Source of the DNA: an uncultured Verrucomicrobiota bacterium
GTDB lineage: Bacteria; Verrucomicrobiota; Verrucomicrobiia; Chthoniobacterales; JACTMZ01
Length of the DNA stretch: 61,504 nt
Assembly (NCBI GenBank): GCA_903953565.1
Contig: CAJBKE010000009.1
Coordinates: forward strand, 1-61,504
Direction of reading: 5' to 3'
Shown here: in pieces, positions 24,782-33,865 of the stretch
Numbering within the stretch: the first letter of the stretch is position 1
Layout: the number at the start of each line of letters is the position of its first letter
Program-made: the position numbers and the translations under genes
The notes under the pieces: generated by a model
The model's input: the letters and a program-made list of their open reading frames with translations, nothing else
Databases searched by the model: none
What the model was told of the DNA's origin: nothing

Positions 24782-25468
24782 TTATTTTGGGGAGAGTTTG
24801 CCGGCGCTGGGACAGAGGGTGCGGAGTTCGCAGTTGGGGCAGTCGGGTTTTCTTGCCGAACAACGGCGGCGGCCGTGCCAGATGAGGAGATGACTCCAGA
24901 GGGTCCACGCGTCCTGCGGGATAACTTTCATCAGATCCTTTTCGATTTTGACCGGGTCGGTGTGCTTGGTCAGTCCGAGGCGTTTGCTCAGGCGGGCGAC
25001 GTGGGTGTCGACGACGACACCGGCTTCGATGCCGTAGGCGTTGCCGAGGACGACATTGGCGGTTTTGCGTCCGACGCCGGGGAGGTGAGTGAGGTTGTCG
25101 AGATCTCGCGGAACTTCACTGTCATGTTCCCGCACGAGGGCTTGCGCAGCGGCGATGAGATTCTTGGCTTTGTTGCGGAAGAAACCGGTGGAGCGGATGA
25201 CGTCTTCGACGTCTTCCTGTTTGGCGGCAGCGAGTGTTTTGGCGTCCGGGTATTTTTTGAAAAGGGCGGGCGTCACCATGTTGACGCGCACGTCGGTGCA
25301 TTGCGCGGAGAGGATGGTGGCGATGAGGAGCTGGAATGCGCCCTTGTGGTCCAGTTCGCAGTGGGCGTCGGGGTAGGTGGTGCGGAGGACGTCGAGAATG
25401 TGGACGGCGGGTCGGGTGGGTGGCGGCCGCCTCGGCGAGGCGGCCCTACCGGGGGAAATTTTGCTCAC
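24782..25468 (-). CDS. nth: Endonuclease III (DNA glycosylase/AP lyase)
   Basis: It removes oxidised pyrimidines and nicks the abasic site in base excision repair; 228 residues from GTG 25468. Motifs: helix-hairpin-helix LPGVGRKTANVVL with the catalytic Lys, catalytic Asp in VVDTHVARLSKRLGL, and the [4Fe-4S] cluster C-x6-C-x2-C-x5-C (CSARKPDCPNCELRTLC). The GTG overlaps the stop of the upstream TPR gene (GTGA), so the genes are coupled. The first 20 or so residues (SKISPGRAASPRRPPP) are encoded by a repeat B hairpin and lie outside the conserved fold; a start further in is possible but no good alternative codon was seen. Confidence 0.93.
   Translation of the reverse strand: MSKISPGRAASPRRPPPTRPAVHILDVLRTTYPDAHCELDHKGAFQLLIATILSAQCTDVRVNMVTPALFKKYPDAKTLAAAKQEDVEDVIRSTGFFRNKAKNLIAAAQALVREHDSEVPRDLDNLTHLPGVGRKTANVVLGNAYGIEAGVVVDTHVARLSKRLGLTKHTDPVKIEKDLMKVIPQDAWTLWSHLLIWHGRRRCSARKPDCPNCELRTLCPSAGKLSPK
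25425..25450. repeat. Repeat B copy 3, inside nth
   Basis: A perfect 10-bp stem around one base (25425-25434 pairs with 25436-25445) followed by CTACC; the reverse strand reads GGTAGGGCCGCCTCG. It lies within the 5' coding end of nth. Confidence 0.7.
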
Positions 25469-28400
25469 GGGGCGCCGAGCGCGGAGAGGCGTTCCTTGGC
25501 TTTGGGGGCAAATTCGGATTCGGGGAACTTTTCGGCCAGTTCTTTGTAGGCGCGGAGAACTTGGGTTTTCTGTTTGCCGGCTTTTTCCGGATCGCTCGCC
25601 TGCAACTCCGCGACTTGGAGTTCGAGGAGTTGTCCGCCTTCCCACAATCCGGTGGCCGCGGCTTTGGGCACGCCTTCGTAGAACGCGGAGATTTTGATGA
25701 AGTAATCGATGGCGGCGTCGCGCTGTCCTTTGTCTTTCTGGATGAAGCCGCCGAGCAGCATGGAGTTGGCGCGCAGTTCGGACGGGGCATTGGGTGCGCG
25801 GATGATTTGGGTGAGGAGAGTAATCGCCTCGTCGGTCTTGCCTTGTTCGCGCAGGGAAGCGGCGATGCCGTAATTGGCCTCGAGGACTTTGGGGGACCAG
25901 GGGTAAAGGGACTTCAGTTTTTCAAAGAGCGCGCCGGCGCCGGCGACGTCACCTTGTTCCTGCACGACGCGGCCGAGTCCGAAGAGTGAAATAGCCTGGG
26001 CTTCCTGGATGGCGGGCGGGGCTTGGGCGGGTTCTTGTCCGGCGGGGTTGGGGTAATCGGTGGAAATTTTCTCGAAGACAGCTTTGGCTTCGGGGGCCTT
26101 CCCGTTGTCGAGCAGGGCGAGGCCGTAGAGGTCGAGGTCGGACGGGGCGTAGACCAGCGAAGCATCGTAAGCTTTGTTCATTTCCTCCAGCGCGCGTGCC
26201 GGGTCCTTCTCGCTGATGAAGGCGGCGCGGGCGAAAAGGATTTTGCTTTTGGCGGCTTCGGGTGCGGAGGCGGCGAGGTCTTCGAAATATTTTTCGACCG
26301 CGGCGGCATCGATGATCGCGGCGGAGAGTTCCATTTGTTTGGCGGCGAGGAGCGAGCGCAGTCCGAGTCCGAGCTGCGGGCTGTCCGCGTAGGTGGCGGC
26401 CATTTTTTCCCCCGCGGCAACGGAGGCAGCGAGGGCCACCTTCCATTTTTCCTGCTCCTCCGGAGTAAGGGCGCCGTAGCGACCGAGCTTCTCCGCGGCG
26501 GCGCGGTGGAGGTCGGCAATTTTCAGCATGGCCTCGGGTGCCTTCGGTGCGGTGGCGTATTTCTCGGCGAACTTTTGGTAAGCGGCGACGGCAGCGTCGA
26601 GGTTGCCGCGGTTGGTCTCGGTTTGGCCGATGCTGTCGAAGGCGAAGAAGACTTTGTCGTTGTCGGGGTATTTCTCGACGAATGCGTTCATGAGGCGGAC
26701 GACCTCGTCGGAGTTTTGTGCGGCGCCGGCGAGCTGGGCCCGCTGGAAGTAGGTGAAGGGTGCGGGTTGGCTCTGCGGAAATTTTTCGGCGATTTCGGCC
26801 ATGGTGGCGATGGCTTCGTCGTTGCGCCCGAGGGCGAGCTTGGCCGCGGCCGAGGAATACATCGCGCTCGGGGTCAGCTGGGTTTGCGCATATTTTTGGA
26901 CAAAGGCATCGAGGAGCGGGAGCGAGCCTTGGTTGTCGCCTTTCTGCTGCGTGCCGACGGCGACCCAGAATTCCGCCTCCTCGACTTGCGTGGCCTGCGG
27001 GAATTTGGTGATGACTTCTTTGTAGGCGCCTATGGCGTCATCCCACTTGCCCTGTTCTTTGAGCACATTGCCGATGCCGATCTGGGCCACGGCACCGACT
27101 TCGGGCGGCGGGTTGGTGGCGAGGAAATCGCGATAGGTTTTCAGCGCGCCGTCGAAATCGCCTTGCTGGGCGCGGGCGGTGGCTTCGTTGACCACGGACA
27201 ATCCGAGAAACGGGCTCTTCGGATAAATGTCCGCCGCTTCCTTGAAATACTGCGCGGCTTTCTCCGGGTTGCGGACTTTCGGATCCGGGTGGGCGAGGAA
27301 GAGGTTGCCGAGGGCGACCGGCAGGTTGGCTGCGATCGGGTCGCCTTTGTGCGCTTTCTGGAAGGCCTCGTAGCGGGAGACGGCGGGATCGGCGGCGTTC
27401 TGCACCGCGTAGGTCATGGCGAGGAAGTAAAGGTTGCGCTTTTTGTCCCCGTCGTCCGTGAGAAGCGGTTCGATGTGGGCGAGGGTGACGCGGGCTTCGT
27501 CATACTGTCCGCCTTGGAAATAGCTTTCGCCGATTTTCTGCAGTGCGGTGACGGTCTGGTCGGGCCGTGATTGCAACTCGGCAAGTTTGCGGCGGTCGCG
27601 CTCGGCCTGGCGGTCGATGCGTTTGAGCTCCGCCGTATTCCGCACGGCGAGGGCGGCGCGGCGCAGGGCGGGGATGCCGTCGATTTTTTTCTGCTGGAGG
27701 GCAAGGATGGTGTCCTTGGGCAGGACGCCGCGGAAGGCCTTCCGCGCCTCCTCGAGCAACGCGGGTTTGCGGTCGTCGGGGGCAAAAGCGGCTTCGCTGA
27801 GAAGAATTTCGCCGAGCTGGAATTGGGCGGAGTTGACCAGGGCAAGGTCGGTTTTCTTGGTGATGATTCCGCGGAGGAGTTCGGCGGATTTGGCGTAGAG
27901 GGCGAAGGCGGCCTGTTTGTCCGCATCGGGCTGGCTGAGCATTTTACTCCCTTCCGTCGCGTAGATGAGGGCGAGGAGGTTTTGGCTTTCGAGGATGCTC
28001 TGGCTGCTGGCGAATTGCTTGAGGTTGGTTTCGAGGGCGGTCTTGGCCGCGGCGTAATCGCCCGCCTGGAACGAGGCGATGGCGCTGCCGAAACAAGCGG
28101 ACTCGAGTTCGCCCGAGCGTGGATATTTCGCGATGAAGGCGTTGTATTTTTTGACCGCTTCTTCGTATTTGCTTTTGCGGGCCGGGTCTTCCGGTTTGAG
28201 CGATGTGGCCAGGGCCGACAGGGCCTGCGGCTCGAGGAAAGCGGCGAGTTCGGTCAGTTCCGCGGGCGCGGGCGGACCCGAGAAAAATTTCTTGAGCGTA
28301 TCGAGGGCCTTTTGGTTTTCGCCGGTGAGGAAGTAGGAAAAGGCGAGCTGGACTTGGGCGTTGGCGACAATGGGGGACGTCGGATAGTCGGCGAGGACTT

Positions 28401-28545
28401 TTTCGTATGCGGTGACCGCAGCCGCATAGTCACCGTTGGTGTAGACCGCATTGGCGGCTTCGAGGGCTTGTTGCGGCGCATCTTGGGCGGAGGCGCGGGC
28501 AACGAGGATGACGGACGCCAGAAGCAGGGCACGGGAGAAACTCAT
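25465..28545 (-). CDS. Large exported TPR-repeat protein, 1026 aa
   Basis: The signal peptide (MSFSRALLLASVILVARASA) is followed by tandem tetratricopeptide repeats over nearly the full length (for example DYAAAVTAYEKVLADYPTSP, QYDEARVTLAHIEPLL, KWDDAIGAYKEVITKFPQAT, DEAITLLTQIIRAP). Such periplasmic solenoids usually scaffold envelope complexes. It starts 18 bp after the RND permease stop on the same strand and is followed by nth, so it is probably in one operon with the pump and could be a partner of it. That link is context only. Confidence 0.85.
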   Translation of the reverse strand: MSFSRALLLASVILVARASAQDAPQQALEAANAVYTNGDYAAAVTAYEKVLADYPTSPIVANAQVQLAFSYFLTGENQKALDTLKKFFSGPPAPAELTELAAFLEPQALSALATSLKPEDPARKSKYEEAVKKYNAFIAKYPRSGELESACFGSAIASFQAGDYAAAKTALETNLKQFASSQSILESQNLLALIYATEGSKMLSQPDADKQAAFALYAKSAELLRGIITKKTDLALVNSAQFQLGEILLSEAAFAPDDRKPALLEEARKAFRGVLPKDTILALQQKKIDGIPALRRAALAVRNTAELKRIDRQAERDRRKLAELQSRPDQTVTALQKIGESYFQGGQYDEARVTLAHIEPLLTDDGDKKRNLYFLAMTYAVQNAADPAVSRYEAFQKAHKGDPIAANLPVALGNLFLAHPDPKVRNPEKAAQYFKEAADIYPKSPFLGLSVVNEATARAQQGDFDGALKTYRDFLATNPPPEVGAVAQIGIGNVLKEQGKWDDAIGAYKEVITKFPQATQVEEAEFWVAVGTQQKGDNQGSLPLLDAFVQKYAQTQLTPSAMYSSAAAKLALGRNDEAIATMAEIAEKFPQSQPAPFTYFQRAQLAGAAQNSDEVVRLMNAFVEKYPDNDKVFFAFDSIGQTETNRGNLDAAVAAYQKFAEKYATAPKAPEAMLKIADLHRAAAEKLGRYGALTPEEQEKWKVALAASVAAGEKMAATYADSPQLGLGLRSLLAAKQMELSAAIIDAAAVEKYFEDLAASAPEAAKSKILFARAAFISEKDPARALEEMNKAYDASLVYAPSDLDLYGLALLDNGKAPEAKAVFEKISTDYPNPAGQEPAQAPPAIQEAQAISLFGLGRVVQEQGDVAGAGALFEKLKSLYPWSPKVLEANYGIAASLREQGKTDEAITLLTQIIRAPNAPSELRANSMLLGGFIQKDKGQRDAAIDYFIKISAFYEGVPKAAATGLWEGGQLLELQVAELQASDPEKAGKQKTQVLRAYKELAEKFPESEFAPKAKERLSALGAP

Positions 28546-28563
28546 GCCCGCTAATTTAGATGA

Positions 28564-31500
28564 TTAGGCTTGGAAGGGAAAGCCTTCGGGGCTGGCGGTT
28601 GCCGCTTTGCGGCCGCGGCGCGCCATGGCGAGGTTGAAGTCGTCAAGGATGGCGTAGAGGCAGGGAATCAGGACCAGAGTAATCAGCGTGGCGAAGGTCA
28701 GACCCCAGACGATGGCTTGGGCCATGGGGGCGAGGAACTGTTCCTGGCCTTTGCTGAAGAAGGCCAAACTGAAAAGACCGACGACCGTGGTGGCGGTGGT
28801 GAGGAAGATGGGGCGGAAGCGGGTGCGGCCGCTTTCGAGGATGGAATGCCAGCGCACGCGCGGGAGGGAGACATCGCGGCCGGTGCGATAATTGTTGATG
28901 AAGTCGACGAAGACGATCGAGTTGTTCACCACGATGCCGGCGAGAGCGATGGTTCCCATGACGGACATGAGGCCCATCGGTTCGCCCATGAAGAGGAGTC
29001 CGAGAATGACACCCACGATGCCGAAGGGCACGACGGTCATGATGACGAGCGGTTGCATGAACGAATTGGTGATGGTGGCGATGAGGGCGTAGATGAGAAA
29101 GATGGCGACAAGGCCGGCGAATTTCATGGCTTCAAGGCTGCGCTCCGTGTCCTCGTTTTCGCCGGTCAGGCCGATCTGCAGGGCGGGGTGGGCGGCGAGG
29201 ACCTCGGGCAGCCACGTTTTGATCTTCTCGTTGGCGCGGGCCGAGGTGGTGACGCGCGAGTCGACGTCGGAGGAAACGGTAAGGACGCGTTCTTGGTCGA
29301 GGCGTTTGACCCGCGGGATGCCGCTGACGCGCTCGAGGGTGGCGATGGTGTCGAGGTCGACCATGCCCTGCGGGCCCTTGATCATGAGATTGCGCACGAT
29401 GCCGGGGTCTTGGCTGTAGCGTTCGTCCATTTTCACGCGGACGATCACTTCGTCATTGCCCCAGCGCAGGCGGGAGGCCTCGAGTCCGCGGAAGGCGCCA
29501 AGGATATCGCGTCCGACCTGGGTGGCGTCGAGACCGGCGCGCGCGGTGCGGTCCTCGTCGAGGCGCACGCGGAATTCGGTTTTGCCTTTGGGCAGGTCGC
29601 TGCCGACGTTGACCAGTCCGGACACGCCGCCGAGGCGTTGCTGGATATCGGCGGCGGCGGATTTGAGTTCGTCGAAGCTGGCCCCGCGCAGTTCGATGTT
29701 CACCGCGCGTCCGACAGGCGGTCCGCCTTCTTCTTTTTTGGCTGTGCCGGTGATGACTTCGGGGAATGAGTTGACCACATTGCGCAGGTCGCGCTCGATG
29801 GCCGAGGGTTTGCGGGCGGCGGGATTCTGTTCGTCGACGTCGACGATGAGCATGGCGAGGTTGCTGCCGTATTCGAGGAACTGGTCGGTCGCGTCGAACA
29901 TGGCACCGATGCGCGTGGTCACGGCGACGAGGTCGGTCGAGGGCAGCGCATCGACCACGGCGCGTTCGACGCGAGCGGCCACGTCGGCGGTCTGGTCGAG
30001 GGTGTAGTCGGCGGGGAGTTCGAGTTTGAGGTTGATCGTGTCGGCAAAGTCGGTGGCGAAGAGGCGGAAGGGGACGACGCCGGCGGCGACGAGTCCGCCG
30101 ACGAAGACGAGGGCGGCCATAAAAACCGCGACCACGGCGTAGCGGACGCGCAGGGCGAGGTTGAGGAGATGGGTGTAGACCTCGACCGTCCGCGAGACCA
30201 TGCGGTCGACGGCTTCGCGGAGTTCCTCGTAGGAGAGTCCGAGTTCATAGCGCAAACGGCGCCAGCCGCGCGGCGGATTTTTCGCAGCTTCGGCGCGTCG
30301 AGAGGCGGCCGAACGGATGGGCCGCAGGCAGTCGGCGAGGTGCGAGGGCAGGACGAGGAAGGCTTGGGCCAAGGAGAAGACGAGCGTCGAGATGACAACG
30401 ACGGGAACGACGGCGAGGAACTTTCCGATGATGCCTTCGCCCCAGATGAGCGGGAGGAAGGCGGCGACTGTCGTGCTCACGCTGCCGAAGACGGGCCAGA
30501 TGACTTCGCGCGCGCCGCGCACGGCGGCTTCCACGGAACTTTCGCCCTGGCTGTAGAGGCGGAAAACATTTTCCCCGATGACGATGGCATCATCGACCAC
30601 CATACCGAGGGCCATGATCATGCCGAAAAGCGAGAGCATGTTGATGGTGAAGCCGCCGGCGTAGAGGACGAGGAAGGTGCCGGCAAAGGAAAACGGAATG
30701 CCGAAAGCGACGAGCAGGGCGAGGCGCCAATCGAGGAAGAGGAGAAGAAGGACGGTGACGAGGATGAGCGACTGGATGCCGTTCTCCATCACGGTTTCGA
30801 TACGGGTATTGATGTATTTGGTGGTGTCGCCGACGACCTGCGTCTCGATCTCCGGCGGGAGGAGGGCAGCTTCGGCGGCAAAGACACGGCGGGCTTCGCG
30901 GACGGCCTCGATGACATCGGTGCCTTTCTTTTTGACCAGTGTGTAGGTCACGGCGGGGCGGAGGTTGGTGCGTCCGTAGGTCTGTGCTTTCTCGGTTGTT
31001 TCTTTGACCGTGCCGATGTCGCGGATTTTCACGGTGCGTCCGTCGGCGCGTTTGACCACGGGGAGGTCCTCGAGTTGTGCGGCTTCGGTGATTTCGCCGA
31101 GGAGGCGGACGATGCGCTGTCCGCCGGCGGCGTCGAGGCGCCCGCCCACGACATTGATGTTTTTGGCCGAGACGGCCTCGGTCACGTCGCGGAAAGAGAG
31201 ATCGGCGAGGCGGAGGCGGTAGGGATCGATTTCGACCCAGACTTCGCGGCGCTCGAGTCCGTCGACGAGGACTTTGGAGACACCGGGGACGAGTTTGAGG
31301 CGGCGCTCGATTTCGTCGAGCACCGGGCGAATTTTGCGGACGTCGAAACCGGGGGGATAGGAAACAGTGAAAGTGACGAGAGGGAAGGGGATATCGAACT
31401 CCTCGACGATGGGCGGTTCGGCCGAGGCGGGCAGGTCGGCTTTTGCTTTGTCGACGGCCTGGCGGACATCATTGAGGACGGGCTGGATGTCTTCGATGGC

Positions 31501-31797
31501 CGGGTCGACTTCGATGAAGATGTTGGAAAAGTTGTCCTGCGAGATGGAGCGGACCTCTTCGAGATAATTGACGTTGCCGAGTTCCTCCTCGATGGGGACG
31601 GTGATGGTGCGTTCGATGTCCTCGGGGGCCCCGGTTTGCGGATCAAGGGTGGTGATCTGGATGAAATTCGTGCTGACGTCGGGAAAAAGGTCGCGCTGCA
31701 GCTGTGTGGCGGCCGCGTAGTAGCCGGCTAAAATGATCACCAGCGTGAAAATATTGACCGCAACGCGGTTCTTCACGCTCCACGAGGAAAGACTCAT
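28564..31797 (-). CDS. RND efflux permease, second copy
   Basis: A 1077-residue inner-membrane exporter from ATG 31797 (MSLSSWSVKNRVAVNIFTLV, typical RND TM1). Motifs: FPDVSTNFIQITTLDPQTGAP, TM4 GMIMALGMVVDDAIVIGENV with paired Asp, and the C-terminal AIVWGLTFATLITLVLIPCLYA. The reading frame is open much further upstream, but antisense to the phosphomutase gene, so that extension is rejected. Unlike the pump at 14213-18573 it has no adaptor gene beside it. It may belong to the HAE1 group; the substrate is unknown. It heads an apparent RND-TPR-nth unit. Confidence 0.93.
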   Translation of the reverse strand: MSLSSWSVKNRVAVNIFTLVIILAGYYAAATQLQRDLFPDVSTNFIQITTLDPQTGAPEDIERTITVPIEEELGNVNYLEEVRSISQDNFSNIFIEVDPAIEDIQPVLNDVRQAVDKAKADLPASAEPPIVEEFDIPFPLVTFTVSYPPGFDVRKIRPVLDEIERRLKLVPGVSKVLVDGLERREVWVEIDPYRLRLADLSFRDVTEAVSAKNINVVGGRLDAAGGQRIVRLLGEITEAAQLEDLPVVKRADGRTVKIRDIGTVKETTEKAQTYGRTNLRPAVTYTLVKKKGTDVIEAVREARRVFAAEAALLPPEIETQVVGDTTKYINTRIETVMENGIQSLILVTVLLLLFLDWRLALLVAFGIPFSFAGTFLVLYAGGFTINMLSLFGMIMALGMVVDDAIVIGENVFRLYSQGESSVEAAVRGAREVIWPVFGSVSTTVAAFLPLIWGEGIIGKFLAVVPVVVISTLVFSLAQAFLVLPSHLADCLRPIRSAASRRAEAAKNPPRGWRRLRYELGLSYEELREAVDRMVSRTVEVYTHLLNLALRVRYAVVAVFMAALVFVGGLVAAGVVPFRLFATDFADTINLKLELPADYTLDQTADVAARVERAVVDALPSTDLVAVTTRIGAMFDATDQFLEYGSNLAMLIVDVDEQNPAARKPSAIERDLRNVVNSFPEVITGTAKKEEGGPPVGRAVNIELRGASFDELKSAAADIQQRLGGVSGLVNVGSDLPKGKTEFRVRLDEDRTARAGLDATQVGRDILGAFRGLEASRLRWGNDEVIVRVKMDERYSQDPGIVRNLMIKGPQGMVDLDTIATLERVSGIPRVKRLDQERVLTVSSDVDSRVTTSARANEKIKTWLPEVLAAHPALQIGLTGENEDTERSLEAMKFAGLVAIFLIYALIATITNSFMQPLVIMTVVPFGIVGVILGLLFMGEPMGLMSVMGTIALAGIVVNNSIVFVDFINNYRTGRDVSLPRVRWHSILESGRTRFRPIFLTTATTVVGLFSLAFFSKGQEQFLAPMAQAIVWGLTFATLITLVLIPCLYAILDDFNLAMARRGRKAATASPEGFPFQA

Positions 31798-31887
31798 CGG
31801 CTCCAACTCTAGGCGGAGGGCCGCGCGCCCGCAACGCGGGTCTCGGGCTTCCCACCATCCGTGCGGCTGTCCTATATTAATCGTCCC

Positions 31888-33846
31888 ATGAGTGATTTGC
31901 CCCGTCAGTTGGAGGAAGGCGCGAAAAGCGGCCTGCTCGCTTCGTCCTTGGAAAACATCCGAGCCCTGCTCGCCGGCCATCCGCAGGAAGTCGAGAAGGC
32001 GAGCATCGCGGAATTGGCGTCGGCGGGCGACTGGGCCGAATTGAACAACCGTTTTTTTCGCACCTTGGCTTTCGGCACGGGTGGCTTGCGCGGCAAGACG
32101 ATCGGCGCGGTGGTGACCGAGGCGGAGCGCGGTGCGCCGCAGGCTTTGGATCGTCCGGAGTTTCCCTGCACGGGGACCAATGCGATGAATTACTACAACA
32201 TCAGCCGCGCAACGCAGGGGCTGGTGGCCTACGTCAAGGAATGGGCGGCGCGCGAAAAGCTGCCGCACCGTCCGCGTATCTGCATCAGCTATGACACGCG
32301 TTATTTCTCCCGGGAGTTCGCCGACCTCGCGGCAAAAGTGATCACCGAGTCGGGGTGTGACGCGCTGGTCTTTGCCGAGCCGCGGCCCACGCCGGAATTG
32401 AGTTTTGCCGTGCGCCAGACGGGTTCGACGGCCGGGATCAACATCACGGCCAGCCACAATCCCCCCGCCTACAACGGCTACAAAGTATACTTCGAAGACG
32501 GCGGCCAGGTGGTCGAGCCCCACGCTTCCGGCATCATTGCCAAGGTCAACGCGGTGAAGAGCGCGCACTACGAACCTCTGCCCTTCGCGGAGCAAGGCCG
32601 GCGCGAGACGCTGGGTACGGAGATGGATGACGCTTATCTCGACCGTCTCGAGCGCGTGGTCCTTGATCCCGGGTTGGTCGCGCGCGAGCGCGGACTCAAA
32701 ATTGTTTATTCGCCCCTGCACGGCGTGGGCGCGTCCGTTGTGATGCCACTCCTCGAGCGACTCGGCTTCGATGCCACGGCGGTGCCCGAGCAACTGGTGC
32801 CGGACAGCAGATTTCCGACGGTCAAGTCACCGAATCCGGAGTATGCGGAGGCGTTGACCATGGCGATCAAGCTGGCCGACAAGAACGGCGCGGATCTGGT
32901 CATGGCTACCGATCCCGACGATGACCGCATGGGCGTGGCGGTGCGCAATCGCGCGGGGGAAATGGAGCTTTTGACTGGCAACCAGATCGGGTCGATGCTG
33001 GCTTTTTACCGGGCCGCGCGGATGTTCGAGTTGGGAATTCTCAACGATGCGAACAGGTCGCGCGGGGTCATCATCAAGACCTACGTCACGACCGACCTGC
33101 AAAAAGCGGTGGCCGAGCATTTCGGTCTGCGCTGCGTGGAGACCCTGACCGGTTTCAAATACAACGCGGCCAAGTTGCGCAAATACGAGGAGGGGATCCC
33201 GGGGGAGTTGCGTGCGGACTATCCGCATTTGCCGGAAGATGAGACGCTCCGGCTGCGCTTGGAGCATTCGTCCTTGATGGTGATGGGCGGTGAGGAAAGC
33301 TACGGCTACACGCTTTCCGATTTCGCCCGCGACAAAGATGCGAACGCGGCAGTGGCGGGATTTGCCGAGGTGGTGGCTTATGCGCGCTCGCAAGGAATGA
33401 CGGCAGTCGAGTATCTCGACGAAATTTTTGCCACGCTGGGTGTTTATCTCGAGCGCGGTGAATCGCTGGTGTTCGAAGGTGCGGAAGGCGCTGCGCAAAT
33501 TGCCAAGCTTGCGGCGTCGTATGCGGACCGTCCGCCTTCGGAAATGGACGGATCCAAGGTCGTGAAAGTGGAAAATTTCGCGGTCGATACCATACACGAT
33601 GTCGAGGGCGACCGTGTGCCCTCCGAGGGAATGATCATCTTCACCTTGGCCGACGGCCGCCGCTGCGCGGTCCGTCCGAGCGGCACCGAGCCGAAGATCA
33701 AATACTACATCTTCGGCGTGGAAAAGCCGCCCGGGCGCAAAATGACCGCAGAAGAAGTGGCTGCGGCCCGGTTGCGGGTGCAGGCCTCGGTTGACCGTCT
33801 TTGGGATTGGTTGCACGCGGACGCGTTGCGCCGCGGGTCGGCTTGA
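31888..33846 (+). CDS. Phosphoglucomutase/phosphomannomutase family
   Basis: A 652-residue alpha-D-phosphohexomutase from ATG 31888. Domain signs in order: FGTGGLRGKTIGA near the start, the phospho-Ser loop in NITASHNPPAYNGYKVY, metal-binding DPDDDRMGVAV, the sugar loop GGEESYGY, and phosphate-binding RPSGTEPKIKYY. At about 650 residues it matches the longer PGM-type members of PVC bacteria. It interconverts hexose 1- and 6-phosphates for glycogen or envelope sugar synthesis. It is divergent from the RND gene, with a 90-bp shared promoter region. Confidence 0.93.
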   Translation: MSDLPRQLEEGAKSGLLASSLENIRALLAGHPQEVEKASIAELASAGDWAELNNRFFRTLAFGTGGLRGKTIGAVVTEAERGAPQALDRPEFPCTGTNAMNYYNISRATQGLVAYVKEWAAREKLPHRPRICISYDTRYFSREFADLAAKVITESGCDALVFAEPRPTPELSFAVRQTGSTAGINITASHNPPAYNGYKVYFEDGGQVVEPHASGIIAKVNAVKSAHYEPLPFAEQGRRETLGTEMDDAYLDRLERVVLDPGLVARERGLKIVYSPLHGVGASVVMPLLERLGFDATAVPEQLVPDSRFPTVKSPNPEYAEALTMAIKLADKNGADLVMATDPDDDRMGVAVRNRAGEMELLTGNQIGSMLAFYRAARMFELGILNDANRSRGVIIKTYVTTDLQKAVAEHFGLRCVETLTGFKYNAAKLRKYEEGIPGELRADYPHLPEDETLRLRLEHSSLMVMGGEESYGYTLSDFARDKDANAAVAGFAEVVAYARSQGMTAVEYLDEIFATLGVYLERGESLVFEGAEGAAQIAKLAASYADRPPSEMDGSKVVKVENFAVDTIHDVEGDRVPSEGMIIFTLADGRRCAVRPSGTEPKIKYYIFGVEKPPGRKMTAEEVAAARLRVQASVDRLWDWLHADALRRGSA

Positions 33847-33865
33847 GGCACTATTCAACTTCCGC

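Noticed and set aside
26023-27570. 515-codon plus-strand frame
   Set aside because: Antisense to the TPR gene; Gly/Val/Asp-rich shadow.
30169-31731. 520-codon plus-strand frame
   Set aside because: Antisense to the second RND permease, with no known family and the same reverse-reading composition.
28564-32793. 1409-residue reading of the second RND permease
   Set aside because: The extra 332 codons run antisense through the phosphohexomutase; the standard RND start MSLSSWSVKNRVAV is at 31797.
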